Source of the DNA: Mactromeris polynyma
Lineage: Eukaryota > Mollusca > Bivalvia > Venerida > Mactridae
DNA length: 64,000 bases
NCBI GenBank assembly: GCA_032209605.1
Contig: JASFXZ010000009.1
Span: 12,449,553 to 12,513,552 of the forward strand
Direction of reading: 5' to 3'
The notes under the pieces: model-generated
Seen by the model: only the letters and a program-made list of their open reading frames with translations
Told to the model about the DNA's origin: nothing
Databases searched by the model: none
Position numbers and translations under genes: made by a program
Shown: in pieces, positions 1 through 12,640 of the stretch
Position numbering within the stretch: the first letter of the stretch is position 1
How the letters are laid out: each line of letters begins with the position of its first letter

Positions 1-165
1 ATAGGTCGTCAATTGCTAATCCATGTACTCTTTGCTTGATTTTAACCAACAGTTTATCGATACTATTAAGTCGCTTCCCATTACAAATAAGGAATGAAAA
101 TATTTGCCGACTAAATACCAACATACGAAAACAAACCACTGACTGATATATTTTGTATAGAGTCT
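1..165 (-). CDS. Exon 9 of the proposed gene, partial at window edge
   Basis: A strong acceptor, TTCTTTTCTTATTGTAG, is followed by 54 open codons that run to the window edge, where one base of the next codon remains. Two bases complete the Glu codon from the 8530 exon. The text is TLYKIYQSVVCFRMLVFSR, QIFSFLICNGKRLNSIDK, LLVKIKQRVHGLAIDDL. The first half looks like one long hydrophobic/amphipathic helix and the second half is basic. The frame is also open upstream of the acceptor for about 25 codons, so the exact 5' edge is inferred from the splice signal. I do not recognise the family. A transposon-derived ORF cannot be excluded because the downstream part is not visible. Confidence 0.45.
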
Positions 166-1768
166 CTACAATAAGAAAAGAATCTGGCAAGGTGCGTTTT
201 GTGTCGTAATTACTAATACAAACATTGGAAAGAAACTCCCCGCAGTTTGATTCATACAAAATCAATACAATTTAATGAAATGAACCACAACGCAAATATT
301 TGACGAATTAGACAGAAAAATTATGAAAAAAATCAATAATTAATACTATTTCAGTACATTTAATGAAAGAAAATGTAATTACCTGTTTTTTGTTATATAA
401 AAATATTTTCGTAGTTTTTCTACTCCGATTCCGTCCTGTGCTGTCAATTAAATCACACTTTTCCCTTTAAATAATTTTATAAAATTTATCTAAAAAATCC
501 CTTCAGTATTATATTAAATTAGCTTTCCAATACTACAAACTCTGAATTACTCTTACACAGCAAGTGTCAAATTTATCACCCCAAAAAAAGGTCCGGTTTG
601 ACACTGACAGTATTAATATCCCTTTTATGAGCAAGTCAAGACTCCCTATCCACAATATCTTATCCCCTATTTTTCACAACTGTGTCCATGAATAACTCGT
701 CCTATCACTGACCTCAATTGACTTGGGCTGATACACAGATTTCGCTATCACAGTACAAGTTTTAACTGGCCGATTTCTTTCATTCACGAGTAGGTTCAGT
801 AAATCACGGAGTGTAGTTTATAGAAAAGATCTCCCAGTGGTGTATAAGACCCAATAACAACCTTATATCCACTTGTAGAGTAAATGACTCTCGGTTTAAA
901 CGTATATTATGACAGGGAGAGCGTTTGCTCAAGGCTTTTTAATGCTTCGTTGAATACATGAAATGCAAATATGATCAGTGTTGCGTGACACGATCTTTAC
1001 TACACTAATGTAACTCCTAACTAACTGATAGACTGCACCTTTAACCACTCAAACGAGAAGAATTTTATTAAAATGATCGCTATCTCGCTATTAAAGTGAG
1101 GGGTGTATAGAAAGTTGCAGGGCATCTAAGATAAGAGGGTAAAACCAACTGTACATTTTATTAAGAAAACAAGCCACTTTCACAAGTGTCAACAATTTTT
1201 TTCTTAAAGAAATTAATGAAATGAAAGGAAAATATTTTCTTTTTGTCAGAATTGACATGTTTTAGTTTTGTTAAAATTATATAACCACCCAATTACATTC
1301 AAACAGCTGTTCAGTATAAAGCATAGCATAACGATATAATACAAAAAAATAAATTGTTCAGATAAGAAAATGAATAGTTTTACAAGCACACCAACAGTGA
1401 AAGTGAAATAAAAATCGTTGGCGAACCAACTTAAAAACGTGCAAACAATCTCGTAACAGCTGGGTTATCAAGTAAGGCAAACTTAAAAGTGAGAAATAAA
1501 TGGGTTTGTATATACAGGCATAAAAATAGACCTAAATTTCAAACCTTTACAAGATAAATGACCCAAAAAAATCAGGTTGGGAAAAAATGACGCAAAAAAC
1601 ATGATAGAAAACATTATTTTAAAACAAAAATACAATTTTAAGGGGTCAGATGGGTTGAATACAAAACAATGCAAGATAAATTGAAATTCTTAATTCAAGA
1701 TGTTTGAAACATGTATTTTTTACACAGAATGTTTTCTCTTACAAAAAAAAGAAAGAAGAAGATTTGCA

Positions 1769-1785
1769 CCCCCCCCCCCCCCCCC
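1769..1785. repeat. Poly-C tract, 17 bases
   Basis: An uninterrupted run of 17 C follows a purine-rich stretch (AAAAAGAAAGAAGAAG). It is a simple repeat whose length may be uncertain in the assembly. Confidence 0.9.
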
Positions 1786-3130
1786 TCAAGATTTTCATAC
1801 CATTATTTCTCTTTCAAACATTTTGCAACAATTCATTCATTATCAGTGATGATCTACTGATGTACAATGACATGTTTGTGAAGGGTTGTAAGGAGATCCT
1901 GTTTGTATGCCTATCTCGAGCACCCACCATTACATATATAGGAAGTCCCTACTTCTGATGCTGTCCGATAAAGGATAGAATAGACAAAAACATTCATGAT
2001 GTATTAAATACTTTCTACTTGACAAAATATTCAGCAGGATAAATACTTCAAATAAATAGAAATGGCTTTTCTCTTTACATACTTATGCAGCTTGTTGTTG
2101 CATCTATCGAGGGAGTTAAAGTGCATTTATTTATCTATAGGCAGTTCGACTAGTTTCTCTGTGCCCCCCCCACCGCTATGTGCTTAAGATTTCACTAGAA
2201 CGCTCATTTTTTCAGGGGCATAGCCAGGGCTTGTATGATGCTTACACAAACAATCCATGAGGGAATCTGTGGGCATGCTCTGCTGGAATATTGTCATGTT
2301 TCTACAACATTTGTGGTGCCATCTGGTGGCATTTGCACAGGAAAATTAGAATAAAGAGTTCTATATAATCAAAAAAATTATTTCCCGAAGTGCAATAAAT
2401 GCATAACATCACTGCATTCATAAACGTTTTACTCCTCAAATGCCGTATGTTTTTTGGACTGTTCCGGAGGTCTGTGTGGAGAGGCATTATGTCTTATGTG
2501 TGTGGCGTTCCCTGTAGGAACTTATTCTCTCTCTTCTATTTTTCTGTTTCCGACAACTAACTGTATGCAACTGCATATTTTGCATACAGGTGGCTATGTG
2601 CCTGTACTGTTTGTTATCGGCCATGAAATATTAACTGTTACATTGATCCATCTTTCTGGCCCATCCATATTTTTCAAGCCCCCTGTACATTTTTATATAC
2701 TTTGCTATAATTGTCTTACTTTCACTACGCATTCAAGCTTTCTTGATGTCTTTGAAAATAAGTTTAAAGATCAACGTATGAATAGTGAACTAAATGACTG
2801 CAAAATTCAGAGACACAACAAAACCTCACCACACAACATCCTTTAGGAGATGCAAATCCTAGCTGTTGTTTCTACGTTGGTGCTCTATAAAACATTAAAT
2901 TGGTATTTATTGTGGGAAAATTGGTGAAGTTGTTGAATGAGGTTGTTGCTTGCAGGAGAGCCATTCTGGAGGGGTCGCATTCTATCCATTGTTGAATTAT
3001 ACTCAAATGTATCTAAGTCCATCAGGTACATTTAATAGCAAAACTATGGTACATCAATATTGCTTTACAGTAATTTGTTGAAGGAGAAGGAGTTCCTTTT
3101 CCTTGTTGTAACCAGGAAGCTGGTGACAGT

Positions 3131-3196
3131 CATGTGTTCAAGTGCTTGCCTTGTATGATTGGTCATGTATCCAAGTGCTTCCCTTGTATGATTGGT
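3131..3196. repeat. 33-bp tandem doublet
   Basis: Two adjacent 33-bp copies share the words AAGTGCTT and CTTGTATGATTGGT, with a few substitutions. This is a local duplication in the proposed intron. Confidence 0.75.
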
Positions 3197-3367
3197 CATG
3201 ATCTTATTTTCAAATTTAGATGTTTTTTCTTCAAAATACAATTGTAGCCCAATAGTATCAAAAAAGTCTTTTTAACTATAAAGAGAGAGTAGATTTGCAG
3301 GGTTTTAACGTTTTTCAGGCATATTTACTCTGACAGCAATGATGTAATTTATGTTACAGAAAATATA

Positions 3368-3466
3368 TTGTAGAACCTCATTAATAAGACCACCCTTGGG
3401 ACCCTAGATGGTCTTAATATCGAGGTGGTCTTATAATTGAGGTGGTCTTTAAGTGATGTTTTACTG
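3368..3466. mobile_element. Short CAGT-type MITE (99 bp), internally deleted
   Basis: The left end is an eroded TTGTAGAACCTCA and the right end reads GATGTTTTACTG followed by TA. The interior carries GACCACCCTTGGGACC and two GAGGTGGTCTT words. The same left portion and right end occur in the 191-bp element at 16635, so this looks like a shorter relative lacking its middle. The pogo/Tigger-like assignment rests on the CAG...CTG ends and TA flank only. Confidence 0.6.
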
Positions 3467-3770
3467 TATAACTTTTCTTTACAAAACCTAAGTGATTGGA
3501 CACATTTATACGAACATGCGCCAGACAGAAACTTCTTGACAGAGAAAACTATGTATGTACGAGACATTGAGCCCGACAACCTGTGCATGGCTTTCCCCAA
3601 TACCAAAAGCTTCGTATCTCTAATCATTGCATGATCTAATCAATATCAAACATGCCTAACTTTTTCAACATTATGACAATAAAAAGTTGCATAATGATAT
3701 ATTCAGGTCTTTGATTTCACTACGATTTCTAACTGAGCAAAATGTAGTACAGATCGTATCTAGCCTGCAA

Positions 3771-3855
3771 ATCACATCCCCTCAGACCTCCTCCTTCACG
3801 TTCTAATCACATCCCCTCACATCCCCTCAGACCTCCTCCTCCATGTTCTAATCCC
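3771..3855. repeat. C-rich imperfect duplication
   Basis: The words CACATCCCCTCAGACCTCC and GTTCTAATC each occur twice in 85 bp, giving a local imperfect duplication. Confidence 0.7.
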
Positions 3856-4883
3856 AAGACAAGTCTGACAGGGCAAACCTGGAATTCTGATAATTCTTAT
3901 AAAAATAATGTTCTAGTTGCTATGCAACAAGTGAAAGTTTTTTGTTGTTGAAAGATTGAATTCATGTCAGTTATGAACAGAGCCAGCACACAGCGCCAAC
4001 TCAAAAATACTAAGAAAAATGAAATTCTACAATAAATCATCTTTGACAAACCATTCAAGTATTGTTGTCGGTTACAGGAAAAAAGTGGGTGGGGTAAATT
4101 GCTCTTTTATGACCATTTTGTGCAACATTTCTGCTTCATGAAATCAAAACTTCACCACAAAACAGTACCACAACCAAAATAAACTTAACCAAGTCAGCAA
4201 AATTTTCAACTTTATGATTGTGATATCACAAAATCTATTTTAGCTCAATTTCATAGCTTCAACAATTTGGACTTAATACTCCATGACTACCATTTATGTC
4301 CAGGTCGTAAAATAAGTGTACGGTCATACACCTTACAGCATACTAACTTACTAATAATAATCACAGGGGTGGTAATAATACCTAACAGGCCATAAATGTA
4401 AATCATGAAGGAACATGTAGGTGAATGACATGAACAATAAAGGTTTTTGTCCACATATAAATCATTTCCCGGTAGTCATGCAAAGATTACATATTCTCTT
4501 CAGATATTCAAAATTATCCATTAACGTGAACAAAATTGCAGATTTCTGTCTCAGTTTCTTCAATATGTTAAGTTCACCAAGTTGGAACCACATTCAAGGT
4601 AACACGAATCATACAGTCTTAAGAGCTTTACTTCGATACAATTTCTATGGAACTAAAACTGACTTACAGACCTGATAATTTAATAACTTGTGTATTAATT
4701 TATATATAGAGCATTCAAATTATTTTCAAATAGGTTCTACATCATACAGATAATGATATGTAAATTCAAACAATGCCACTGTTGCTGATATAATGACATG
4801 TGGTACATTAAGATTTTGGCTCCTGGTTGTGTAGGGGCAATATGGTTACCCCCTTCTTGTATAGATGTTCCAAAGGAGGTTGG

Positions 4884-6607
4884 CTTCTTGTCAGCTGTAG
4901 TGTGCTCCAAGCTTACAGCTTGGATGTGTTCTTGTCAGCTGTGGTGTGCTCCAAGCTTACAGCTTGGATGTGTTCATGGCAGCTGTGGTGTGCTCCAAGC
5001 TTACAGCTGGGATGTGTTCTTGTCAGCTGTGGTGTGCTCCAAGCTTACAGCTTGGATGTGTTCATGGCAGCTGTGGTGTGCTCCAAGCTTACAGCTTGGA
5101 TGTGTTCTTGTCAGCTGTGATGTGCTCCAAGCTTACAGCTGGGATGTGTTCTTGTCAGCTGTAGTGTGCTCCAAGCTTACAGCTAGGATGTGTTCTTGTC
5201 AGCTGTGGTGTGCTCCAAGCTTACAGCTGGGATGTGTTCTTGTCAGCTGTGGTGTGCTCCAAGCTTACAGCTTGGATGTGTTCATGTCAGCTGTGGTGTG
5301 CTCCAAGCTTACAGCTAGGATGTGTTCTTGTCAGCTGTGGTGTGCTCCAAGCTTACAGCTGGGGTGTGTTCTTGTCAGCTGTGGTGTGCTCCAAGCTTAC
5401 AGCTGGGATGTGTTCTTGTCAGCTGTGGTGTGCTCCAAGCTTACAGCTAGGATGTGTTCTTGTCAGCTGTAGTGTGCTCCAAGCTTACAGCTGGGATGTG
5501 TTCTTGTCAGCTGTGGTGTGCTCCAAGCTTACAGCTTGGATGTGTTCATGTCAGCTGTGGTGTGCTCCAAGCTTACAGCTGGGATGTGTTCTTGTCAGCT
5601 GTGGTGTGCTCCAAGCTTACAGCTTGGATGTGTTCATGGCAGCTGTGGTGTGCTCCAAGCTTACAGCTTGGATGTGTTCTTGTCAGCTGTGATGTGCTCC
5701 AAGCTTACAGCTGGGATGTGTTCTTGGCAGCTGTGGTGTGCTCCAAGCTTACACCTGGGATGTGTTCTTGTCAGCTGTGATGTGCTCCAAGCTTACAGCT
5801 TGGATGTGTTCTTGTCAGCTGAGATGTGCTCCAAGCTTACAGCTTGGATGTGTTCTTGGCAGCTGTGGTGTGCTCCAAGCTTACAGCTGGGGTGTGTTCT
5901 TGTCAGCTGTGGTGTGTTCAAGCTTACAGCTGGGATGTGTTCTTGTCAGCTGTGATGTGCTCCAAACTTACAGCTTGGATGTGTTCTTGGCAGCTGTGGT
6001 GTGCTCCAAGCTTACAGCTGGGGTGTGTTCTTGGCAGCTGTGATGTGCTCCAAGCTAACAGCTGGGATGTGTTCTTGGCAGCTGTGGTATGCTCCAAGCT
6101 TACAGCTGGGATGTGTTCTTGTCAGATGTGGTGTTCTCCAAGCTTACAGCTGGGATGTGTTTTTGGCAGTTGTGGTGTGCTCCAAGCTTACAGCTGGGAT
6201 GTGTTCTTGGCAGCTGTGGTGTGCTCCAAGCTTACAGCTGGGATGTGTTCTTGGCAGCTGTGGTGTGCTCCAAGCTTACAGATGGGATGTGTTCTTGGCA
6301 GCTGTAGTGTGCTCCAAGCTTACAGATGGGATGTGTTCTTGGCAGCTGTGGTGTGCTCCAAGCTTACAGCTGGGATGTGTTCTTGTCAGCTGTAGTGTGC
6401 TCCAAGCTTACAGCTGGGAGGTGTTCTTGGCAGCTGTGGTGTGCTCCAAGCTTACAGATGGGATGTGTTCTTGGCAGCTGTGGTGTGCTCCAAGCTTACA
6501 GCCGGGATGTGTTCTTGGCAGCTGTGGTGTGCTCCAAGCTTACAGATGGGTGTGTTCTTGGCAGCTGTGGTGTGCTCCAAGCTTACAGCTGGGGGGTGTT
6601 CTTGGCT
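4884..6607. repeat. 44-bp minisatellite, about 39 copies
   Basis: The unit contains GTGCTCCAAGCTTACAGCT, then GGATGTGTTC, then TTGTCAGCTGTG. Many units hold a perfect short palindrome, CCAAGCT-TAC-AGCTTGG. The 5' half is dominated by TTGTCAGCTG and the 3' half by TTGGCAGCTG and CAGATGGG variants, so the array is not homogeneous. The unit has no stop codon in any forward frame, and because 44 is not a multiple of 3 each ORF cycles through all frames; the many overlapping Cys-rich ORFs of 70-224 codons here are artefacts of the array. Confidence 0.97.
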
Positions 6608-7242
6608 CCTCTTACTTGCATATCTCCTTGCATATCTCCTAAGGTTGGTCATAAAATGCTAATCAGATAATTTCAATGAAACTATACATTGAATAAAGCT
6701 AATTATCTTTATTTCTGTAATAAAATACATTAACTTCAAACAATTGCCATGATAACCCCTTACACAGCATAAACTTCATGACAAAAAATCTAAATACATG
6801 TGTATCAATTTCTTTAAGGACAGGAACGTGATTTTTACACGATCAGGGAGACTTTTTTAATCAGGTTGATACACTTACTATTTATCAAGTGGCAGGTATT
6901 AAACACATACTTGCAAGATCATCTTCTACTACTGATCATGTCCATAAAGAGATTGTCTAGGGCTTATACAAAGATCCAGGTGTCCTAATAGAATTTAAGG
7001 GGACAATATTGAGTTCAATACACAGAACACACCTTGATAACACCAGTATACAAACCAGGGTATCATAATACCTGCATAAATGTGGGTAGCCATTATCACA
7101 AAATTTAGATGCAAATTACAGTGTCATAAAAAACTGCAATATCTTAACATGAAAATTGTACTCTATTCGGCTGTCCGAGTTATGGCCCCTGCAGGATCAA
7201 CTGATAGCCCTGATAGACAATGATTCACAAGAGCACGGCTCA

Positions 7243-7640
7243 GTGGTGTTCATGGTCACCAGACACAGGTTTGATTGTATGGTTTTCATGGTCACCAGAG
7301 ACAAGTTGGATTGTATGGTTTTCATGGTCATCAGAGACAGGTTGGATTGTATGGTTTTCATGGTCATCAGAGACAGGTTGGATTGTATGGTTTTCATGGT
7401 CATCAGAGACAGGTTGGATTGTATGGTTTTCATGATCATCAGAGACAGGTTGGATTGTATGGTTTTCATGGTCATCAGAGACAGGTTGGATTGTATGGTT
7501 TTCATGGTCATCAGAGACAGGTTTGATTGTATGGTTTTCATGGTCACCAGAGACAGGTTTGATTGTATGGTTTTCATGGTCACCAGAGACAGGTTTGATT
7601 GTATGGTTTTCATGGTCACCAGAGACAGGTTTGATTGTAT
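7243..7640. repeat. 36-bp minisatellite, about 11 copies
   Basis: The unit reads GATTGTATGGTTTTCATGG, TCATCAGAGACAGGTTG with small variants (TCACC and GGTTTG types at both ends, TCATC and GGTTGG in the middle). As 36 is a multiple of 3, each open frame encodes a perfect 12-residue repeat: FMVIRDRLDCMV in one plus frame and MKTIQSNLSLMT on the minus strand. Open frames of 194 codons (plus) and 152 codons (minus) follow from this and are not evidence of a gene. Confidence 0.97.
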
Positions 7641-8496
7641 TACATTATGGAGCAAATGGGGCTATCTGCAACTGTTTAAAGCTGCAAGGCTTAAGTCTGT
7701 GTACAGATCCCTAGATTTTTTGCTGTTTTATAAGAGATAACTCCTGAAACTACTCAATTTTCCATGAAATAATCTCCCTTTGTTTCTGAAAACATAGACA
7801 ACCAGAGTCATACAAGATCTGACTAAAAATATAACATATTTAGTAGAGAAAATATGTAGTCAGTAAAAAATATCATTGAGCCAGACTTCATCTAGGCTCC
7901 AGACTTGATATGCTATGAGCTTAGAATCTCCACACTCATTGAACAAGTATGTTATAAAACAGGCTTTATAACTATTTTATTGTATACATGTGCTCGCCAG
8001 AATCACGTAACCGTATTTTTAAACCATTATGAAAACAAACAGTGTGTTTCTCCACAGCTAGAAATCCTATCTATCTACTGAAATCTCTCATAAACACCTT
8101 AATATTTTCAAATTAACTGAACAAAAAACATCTTTTTAATATCAGGTTCATCTGATAAAAAAGGTATAAAAATTCACACAGGAAATGAGTTTAAATTAAG
8201 GATGCCACATTTCATGATAGCCGTCTAAAAATAGATCTTTCTTCAAATTAATATTGAGATAATGTATACATAGGACTGTATACTAGTATTCTAACCAGTA
8301 TCATTCAATATGGCTGCTGAACTCAAAATTCATGAACGAATAGCCCTCATATGATAAAATGATTTATGCAGAAATATTTTAATATTAGTTTTCATTAATA
8401 TAAGACCATGATACAATCCAAAAAAAAAAAATGGATGAAATACACACCAGCCGTACAAACATGATCTTAAAATATTCATAAAGTCACATTCCTTAC

Positions 8497-8530
8497 CGAA
8501 GCACTTAATCAACATTTGACACAAAATGTA
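8497..8530 (-). CDS. Candidate exon 8 of the proposed gene (34 nt)
   Basis: The acceptor is excellent (pyrimidine-rich, ending TTTCACACTTCAG) and the donor is GTAAGGAAT. Of the three frames only phase 0 is open. It reads YILCQMLIKCF and leaves a G (phase 1), and that G completes a Glu codon with the AG that starts the next segment at 165. The residues are strongly hydrophobic with regular polar spacing, as in a buried or amphipathic helix, and continue the helix-like text on both sides. The 93-codon ORF running through this site is this exon plus flanking intron. Confidence 0.45.
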
Positions 8531-11500
8531 CTGAAGTGTGAAATAAACCATGCGATAAAAATAAAGTATGAAACTATTCCATGCGATTCCCAACCAGTGT
8601 GAAAATCCCATTTTTACGCCTTATGAGCAGGAAAAACCTGTGCAAACTACCTTAATTATTAACCTGGCCCTTCGGAATTTTGTAATGAACAGAATATAAT
8701 ATGAACAGAAAAAACATCAATAACAAGCTATCAAGATAATTGGCAAAAAATAATAACTCTATCTACAGAAATGAATTTTTCATGTGTATGGTATCAATGC
8801 CATAAAAGAGTCACAGTATCTTCCATGAATGTCTGACAGCAATATTCTAAAAGCAAACTTTATAAAACAAAGACAACAATGGAAGTGATATCTATACACA
8901 TTGAACCATCTTTTGAAAGACTCAACAGGTGAAAGCTCAGCATTATATACAGAACAAACACTTGAATATTATTTCGCAGTCATATAATGACACTCATAAA
9001 AATATATGAAACCTTCAATAGCTTTCACGTTACAGGATTGTTTACCAATGTCATAAATTACATCAAAAACTTTGCATATTGGAATATGAACATAGCCAGG
9101 CAACACGATACATCTACGTCAATAATAATAAAATATGAAAAACTGGTTTCATAATTCAATAAAGATACGATCTTTAGAAAGATATTTAGAGTCTGTGGCG
9201 GCACAAAGAGGAGAATAGTACAATTTGAACATAAATCAGCTCTTCACTGTCAGAAGATAAGAAACTGGATATTTACAATATATCCTGGAGTATCAATATA
9301 TCATCAACTTGTATCAATGTACAGGAAGGCTTCAAGCGAAGTGATACAGCTTTTATGTCAAGAGCCTGAGGAACACAAGGGGGTGCTTCCCTCTGAACTC
9401 TGGCTTCCCTGTGGATCCATTTATTTCAAATTATCTCCCCTGTTATCTACATGGCAGCATGTCCTTTAAGAGATGTTTATCATGAAGCTTACTTGAACAG
9501 ACAAACAACATTAAACTGGTGATATTTAAACATTTGTAAAACTGACTTACACAACACCATGTTTTTTGTCCTACTGAATTTTATGATGATTCTTGAAATT
9601 TTATGAACCAGCATGACCATTTTTCTTCAAACTACAGCATCTTAAGAGATCAGAAGAGGTGCAGGACCCAGCGAAAGATGAGGACTGTGTGGTGGTTGAG
9701 GTGAAGGACGAGGACTAGCTGGAGAATCTGACTCCATAGACAACTAGATGGATGAGGACCAATCACAGCCTTTGGACTCGAACTCCATGAAGGACTATGT
9801 GGAGGACCCAGCAGTAAGATGAGAAGAAGGCAGAGGACAAAAGACTTTTGACGACTTACGTTCAGTTAAGTCAACATTGAAGATCCGGCTCAATGAAAGG
9901 GTAATTTAAAGGCTCAAAGATGAACTGAATAAAAATTTGAATCATGACTTGAATGATTAACTAAAAAATGTTGCGACCATGAACAAAAGTATTGTACAAT
10001 TCAACCAATAGAAGTTTTACTGCCTGCGATTGTTTATAAAGGATAAAGAATTGCACACCATAAATTTGACAAAGATATATCTGTACACTTCAAACAGCAA
10101 ATATTCAGCAGTCAAGAGGGGTGGTAAAATAAAGACCTAATCTTTCAGGATAATCAAACCAGTTATGGGGTGCTAGTGATTTCACAAATGTTCCAATAAA
10201 AACTCCCAACAGCAGAAAAAAACAACTTTGTTTGATGCTGTTGAAATAATTAATTACTGCAAGATACTAAACTGAACGCTGTGATGTAAGAATAAACAGA
10301 AACTATTTCATAAAAACTTTATTACCCGACAAAAAGCTAACCAAACACGCTTTATTGTTAGTTTTGCTCATTCATTGGAATTAGATTCAAAGTTAGCTAC
10401 ATCAAGATTAGGACTGACATATCTTTTTCTCTTATCTTTACATAAAGTAGATATTTCTTTGTCTAACGATTATTACAGAATGTATCTTTATCATCATTAA
10501 TCTTTCATGTTCCTTATAATTCTCATATCTTGTCCTTCCTGTAACATTTCCACTCGATCACACAGAGCTATCAACATTATCATAGTGTGATATCATCAAA
10601 TCTTTAATTTTGTTATATTTCCTATCAAATTACCGGATTTATCATGTACTATTTACAGTTTCTTTCTAGTAATGTTGGATAATTAACTGTTATGATGGTT
10701 GCTGATAAGCCATTGGCAGACCGGGTGACAATCACCTCTAGAGCTGAGCTGGTAAGATAGTAAGAACCCTAAGAATCATTTCCTGGGTAAAAACAAGTTT
10801 CCATGACGATTACGTAAACAAAATGAAGAAATGCACCGTGCAACCTTATAAAACAAATTAATTCTCAAAATAAAATTCTGAGACAAAAATAAAGCGGACA
10901 TACATGCTGTAAATGCACGCACGGTCAATATTGATAAAGACAGAAATTCAAGCCAATTTTCAGGAAATTAATTTGCGCGGAATCTTGCGGTGGTAATCTA
11001 ATTAAAACTTCTGGATAACAATCTCGTATTTTTGTCATATCAATATATATCAGATGATAGCGTTTTTTGCGATTAATAATTAAAGGAGACATTTTTAATA
11101 AAACAAGATAATTTAAATCTAGAAATACTTCAATCATGTTTGTTATCCAGTTGATAGTGGTACTGATATCGGACCACAAGTACACGAGTCATACATTATT
11201 AAATTTCACAGAAAACCAAAAAATAACTCTTGTTTTCTTTTACTGGATAAATGGGCGTACAGAGGTGCTCAATGATTGGAATATCACCAAATGTAGAACA
11301 CTATTAAATACTATTGCTAAGTCCAAGTACTATGGAGAGCCCATCTTTCATGGGATTGGGCATCTATCAGCCAGAGATGTCTCGGTACAATTGCCAGTGT
11401 GTTTAGAGATGCTGCAATGCCAGTTGCAGTCATTGGCCGAGGGCTATGAGGGCTATGACTGCAGGCAATGGTGTATTCTTTCAGATGAGGGGGACAAATG

Positions 11501-12078
11501 AGGGGGGGACCTCTTGGTATCCAGTCAGGTAATAACAATTTCTCTGGACACCAGGCAGAGAAGCAGAGAGATTTATACACCTTTTTTAATATTGAGTATA
11601 CTTTAATAATCACACACCATCATTCCACTATTCATTATCAAAGGACACAAAACTTACGTCCGAAATGATGATAAAATGATAGGGTTCCTTCATTACCTTG
11701 TTTTACGATACCTGCAACAGCATTGATGTATCATCAAATTTTCATTCATAAACCAACCGACAATAAATTAAGGTAACTGTGATGCAATTATTTTTATATC
11801 TTCAAAATGTACCTTTGAACTAAAGGTGAGGCTCTAGTGATAAAACCATACCTACACCTCATACACATTAACTTGTTAATAAAATATTGAATTCATGTTA
11901 CTTCTGTGACTTAATAAAAAATAAAAGAAAAAGAAAATAAATAATTCAATGTCATAAAACCAATTCATACGAAGAATTTATGATTCCTTGGATATTTTTT
12001 TTCCTTTGATGAACTTGTGAGAGAAATATTCAAAATCCAATGAATATCATTAGAAACAAAAACTCAACAGAAACATGA

Positions 12079-12420
12079 CTTTATAACACAGAAGACCATA
12101 CAAAGATGAAATGTTGCTTTATAACACAGAAGACCATACAAAGATGAAATGTTGCTATATAACACAGAAGACCATACAAAGATGAAATGTTGCTTTATAA
12201 CACAGAAGACCATACAAAGATGAAATGTTGCTTTATAACACAGAAGACCATACAAAGATGAAATGTTGCTTTATAACACAGAAGACCATACAAAGATGAA
12301 ATGTTTCTTTATAACACAGAAGACCATACAAAGATGAAATGTTGCTTTATAACACAGAAGACCATACAAAGATGAAATGTTGCTTTATAACACAGAAGAC
12401 CATACAAAGATGAAATGTTG
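12079..12420. repeat. 38-bp minisatellite, 9 copies
   Basis: Nine nearly identical units carry AACACAGAAGACCATAC and AAAGATGAAATGTTGC. One copy has TATAT in place of TTTAT and one has TTTC in place of TTGC. Very low divergence suggests recent expansion. Confidence 0.95.
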
Positions 12421-12536
12421 CATACAAAAAGTAATACAAACAATTTCAGACAGAATGTTAGTAAACGACCTAAATTTATCTTTTTGCTCAGAAAATTACA
12501 CTTGTTCAATGTAATTAAAATGGGCTTTAAGTCAGT

Positions 12537-12640
12537 CGTATAGCGACTATTGCAGGTATTTGGGTGGAGGAAGACTCCTTCTCGGATATTTCTGGACTAT
12601 AATAGGGGGTCACCTGGGTAGAACCATTGATAGAGCCAGC
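12537..12640 (-). mobile_element. Degraded SINE-like fragment
   Basis: Read on the minus strand it starts TGGTTCTACCCAGGTGA and continues with a GAGAAGGAGTCTTCC section. The GGTTCTACCCA word is shared with the SINE at 62284. No clear A or B box is visible, so this is probably a tail or body fragment. Confidence 0.3.

Larger units (their letters stand above)
166..8496 (-). other. Proposed intron, about 8.3 kb, with two large minisatellites
   Basis: This is AT-rich sequence between two candidate exons. It holds a 17-base poly-C run at 1769-1785, a 33-bp doublet at 3131-3196, a TA-flanked MITE at 3368-3466, a C-rich doublet at 3771-3855, the 44-bp array at 4884-6607 and the 36-bp array at 7243-7640. 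Apart from these I see no supported gene; several 60- to 130-codon ORFs here have no coding character. Confidence 0.4.

Noticed and set aside
383..440. 58-nt minus-strand segment (starts TGRNRSRKTTK) with CAG|GTAATT donor
   Set aside because: It ends in phase 0 while the next exon needs phase 1, and it lacks a pyrimidine tract.
484..760. Minus-strand open run of about 68 codons ending at GTAAGAG
   Set aside because: Open runs of this length are expected many times by chance in 64 kb, the acceptor is poor, and its phase does not match the exon at 165.
2243..2279. 37-nt minus-strand segment with GTAAGC donor (reads QSMPTDSLMDCL)
   Set aside because: The acceptor is weak and it does not fit the phase chain.
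2454..2846. 130-codon plus-strand ORF
   Set aside because: Low-complexity hydrophobic text without a domain, no in-frame context and no splice support; treated as a chance ORF.
4798..6670. Several overlapping Cys-rich ORFs of 70-224 codons
   Set aside because: All lie in the 44-bp array. The unit lacks stops in the forward frames and its period rotates the frame, so the ORFs are expected without coding function.
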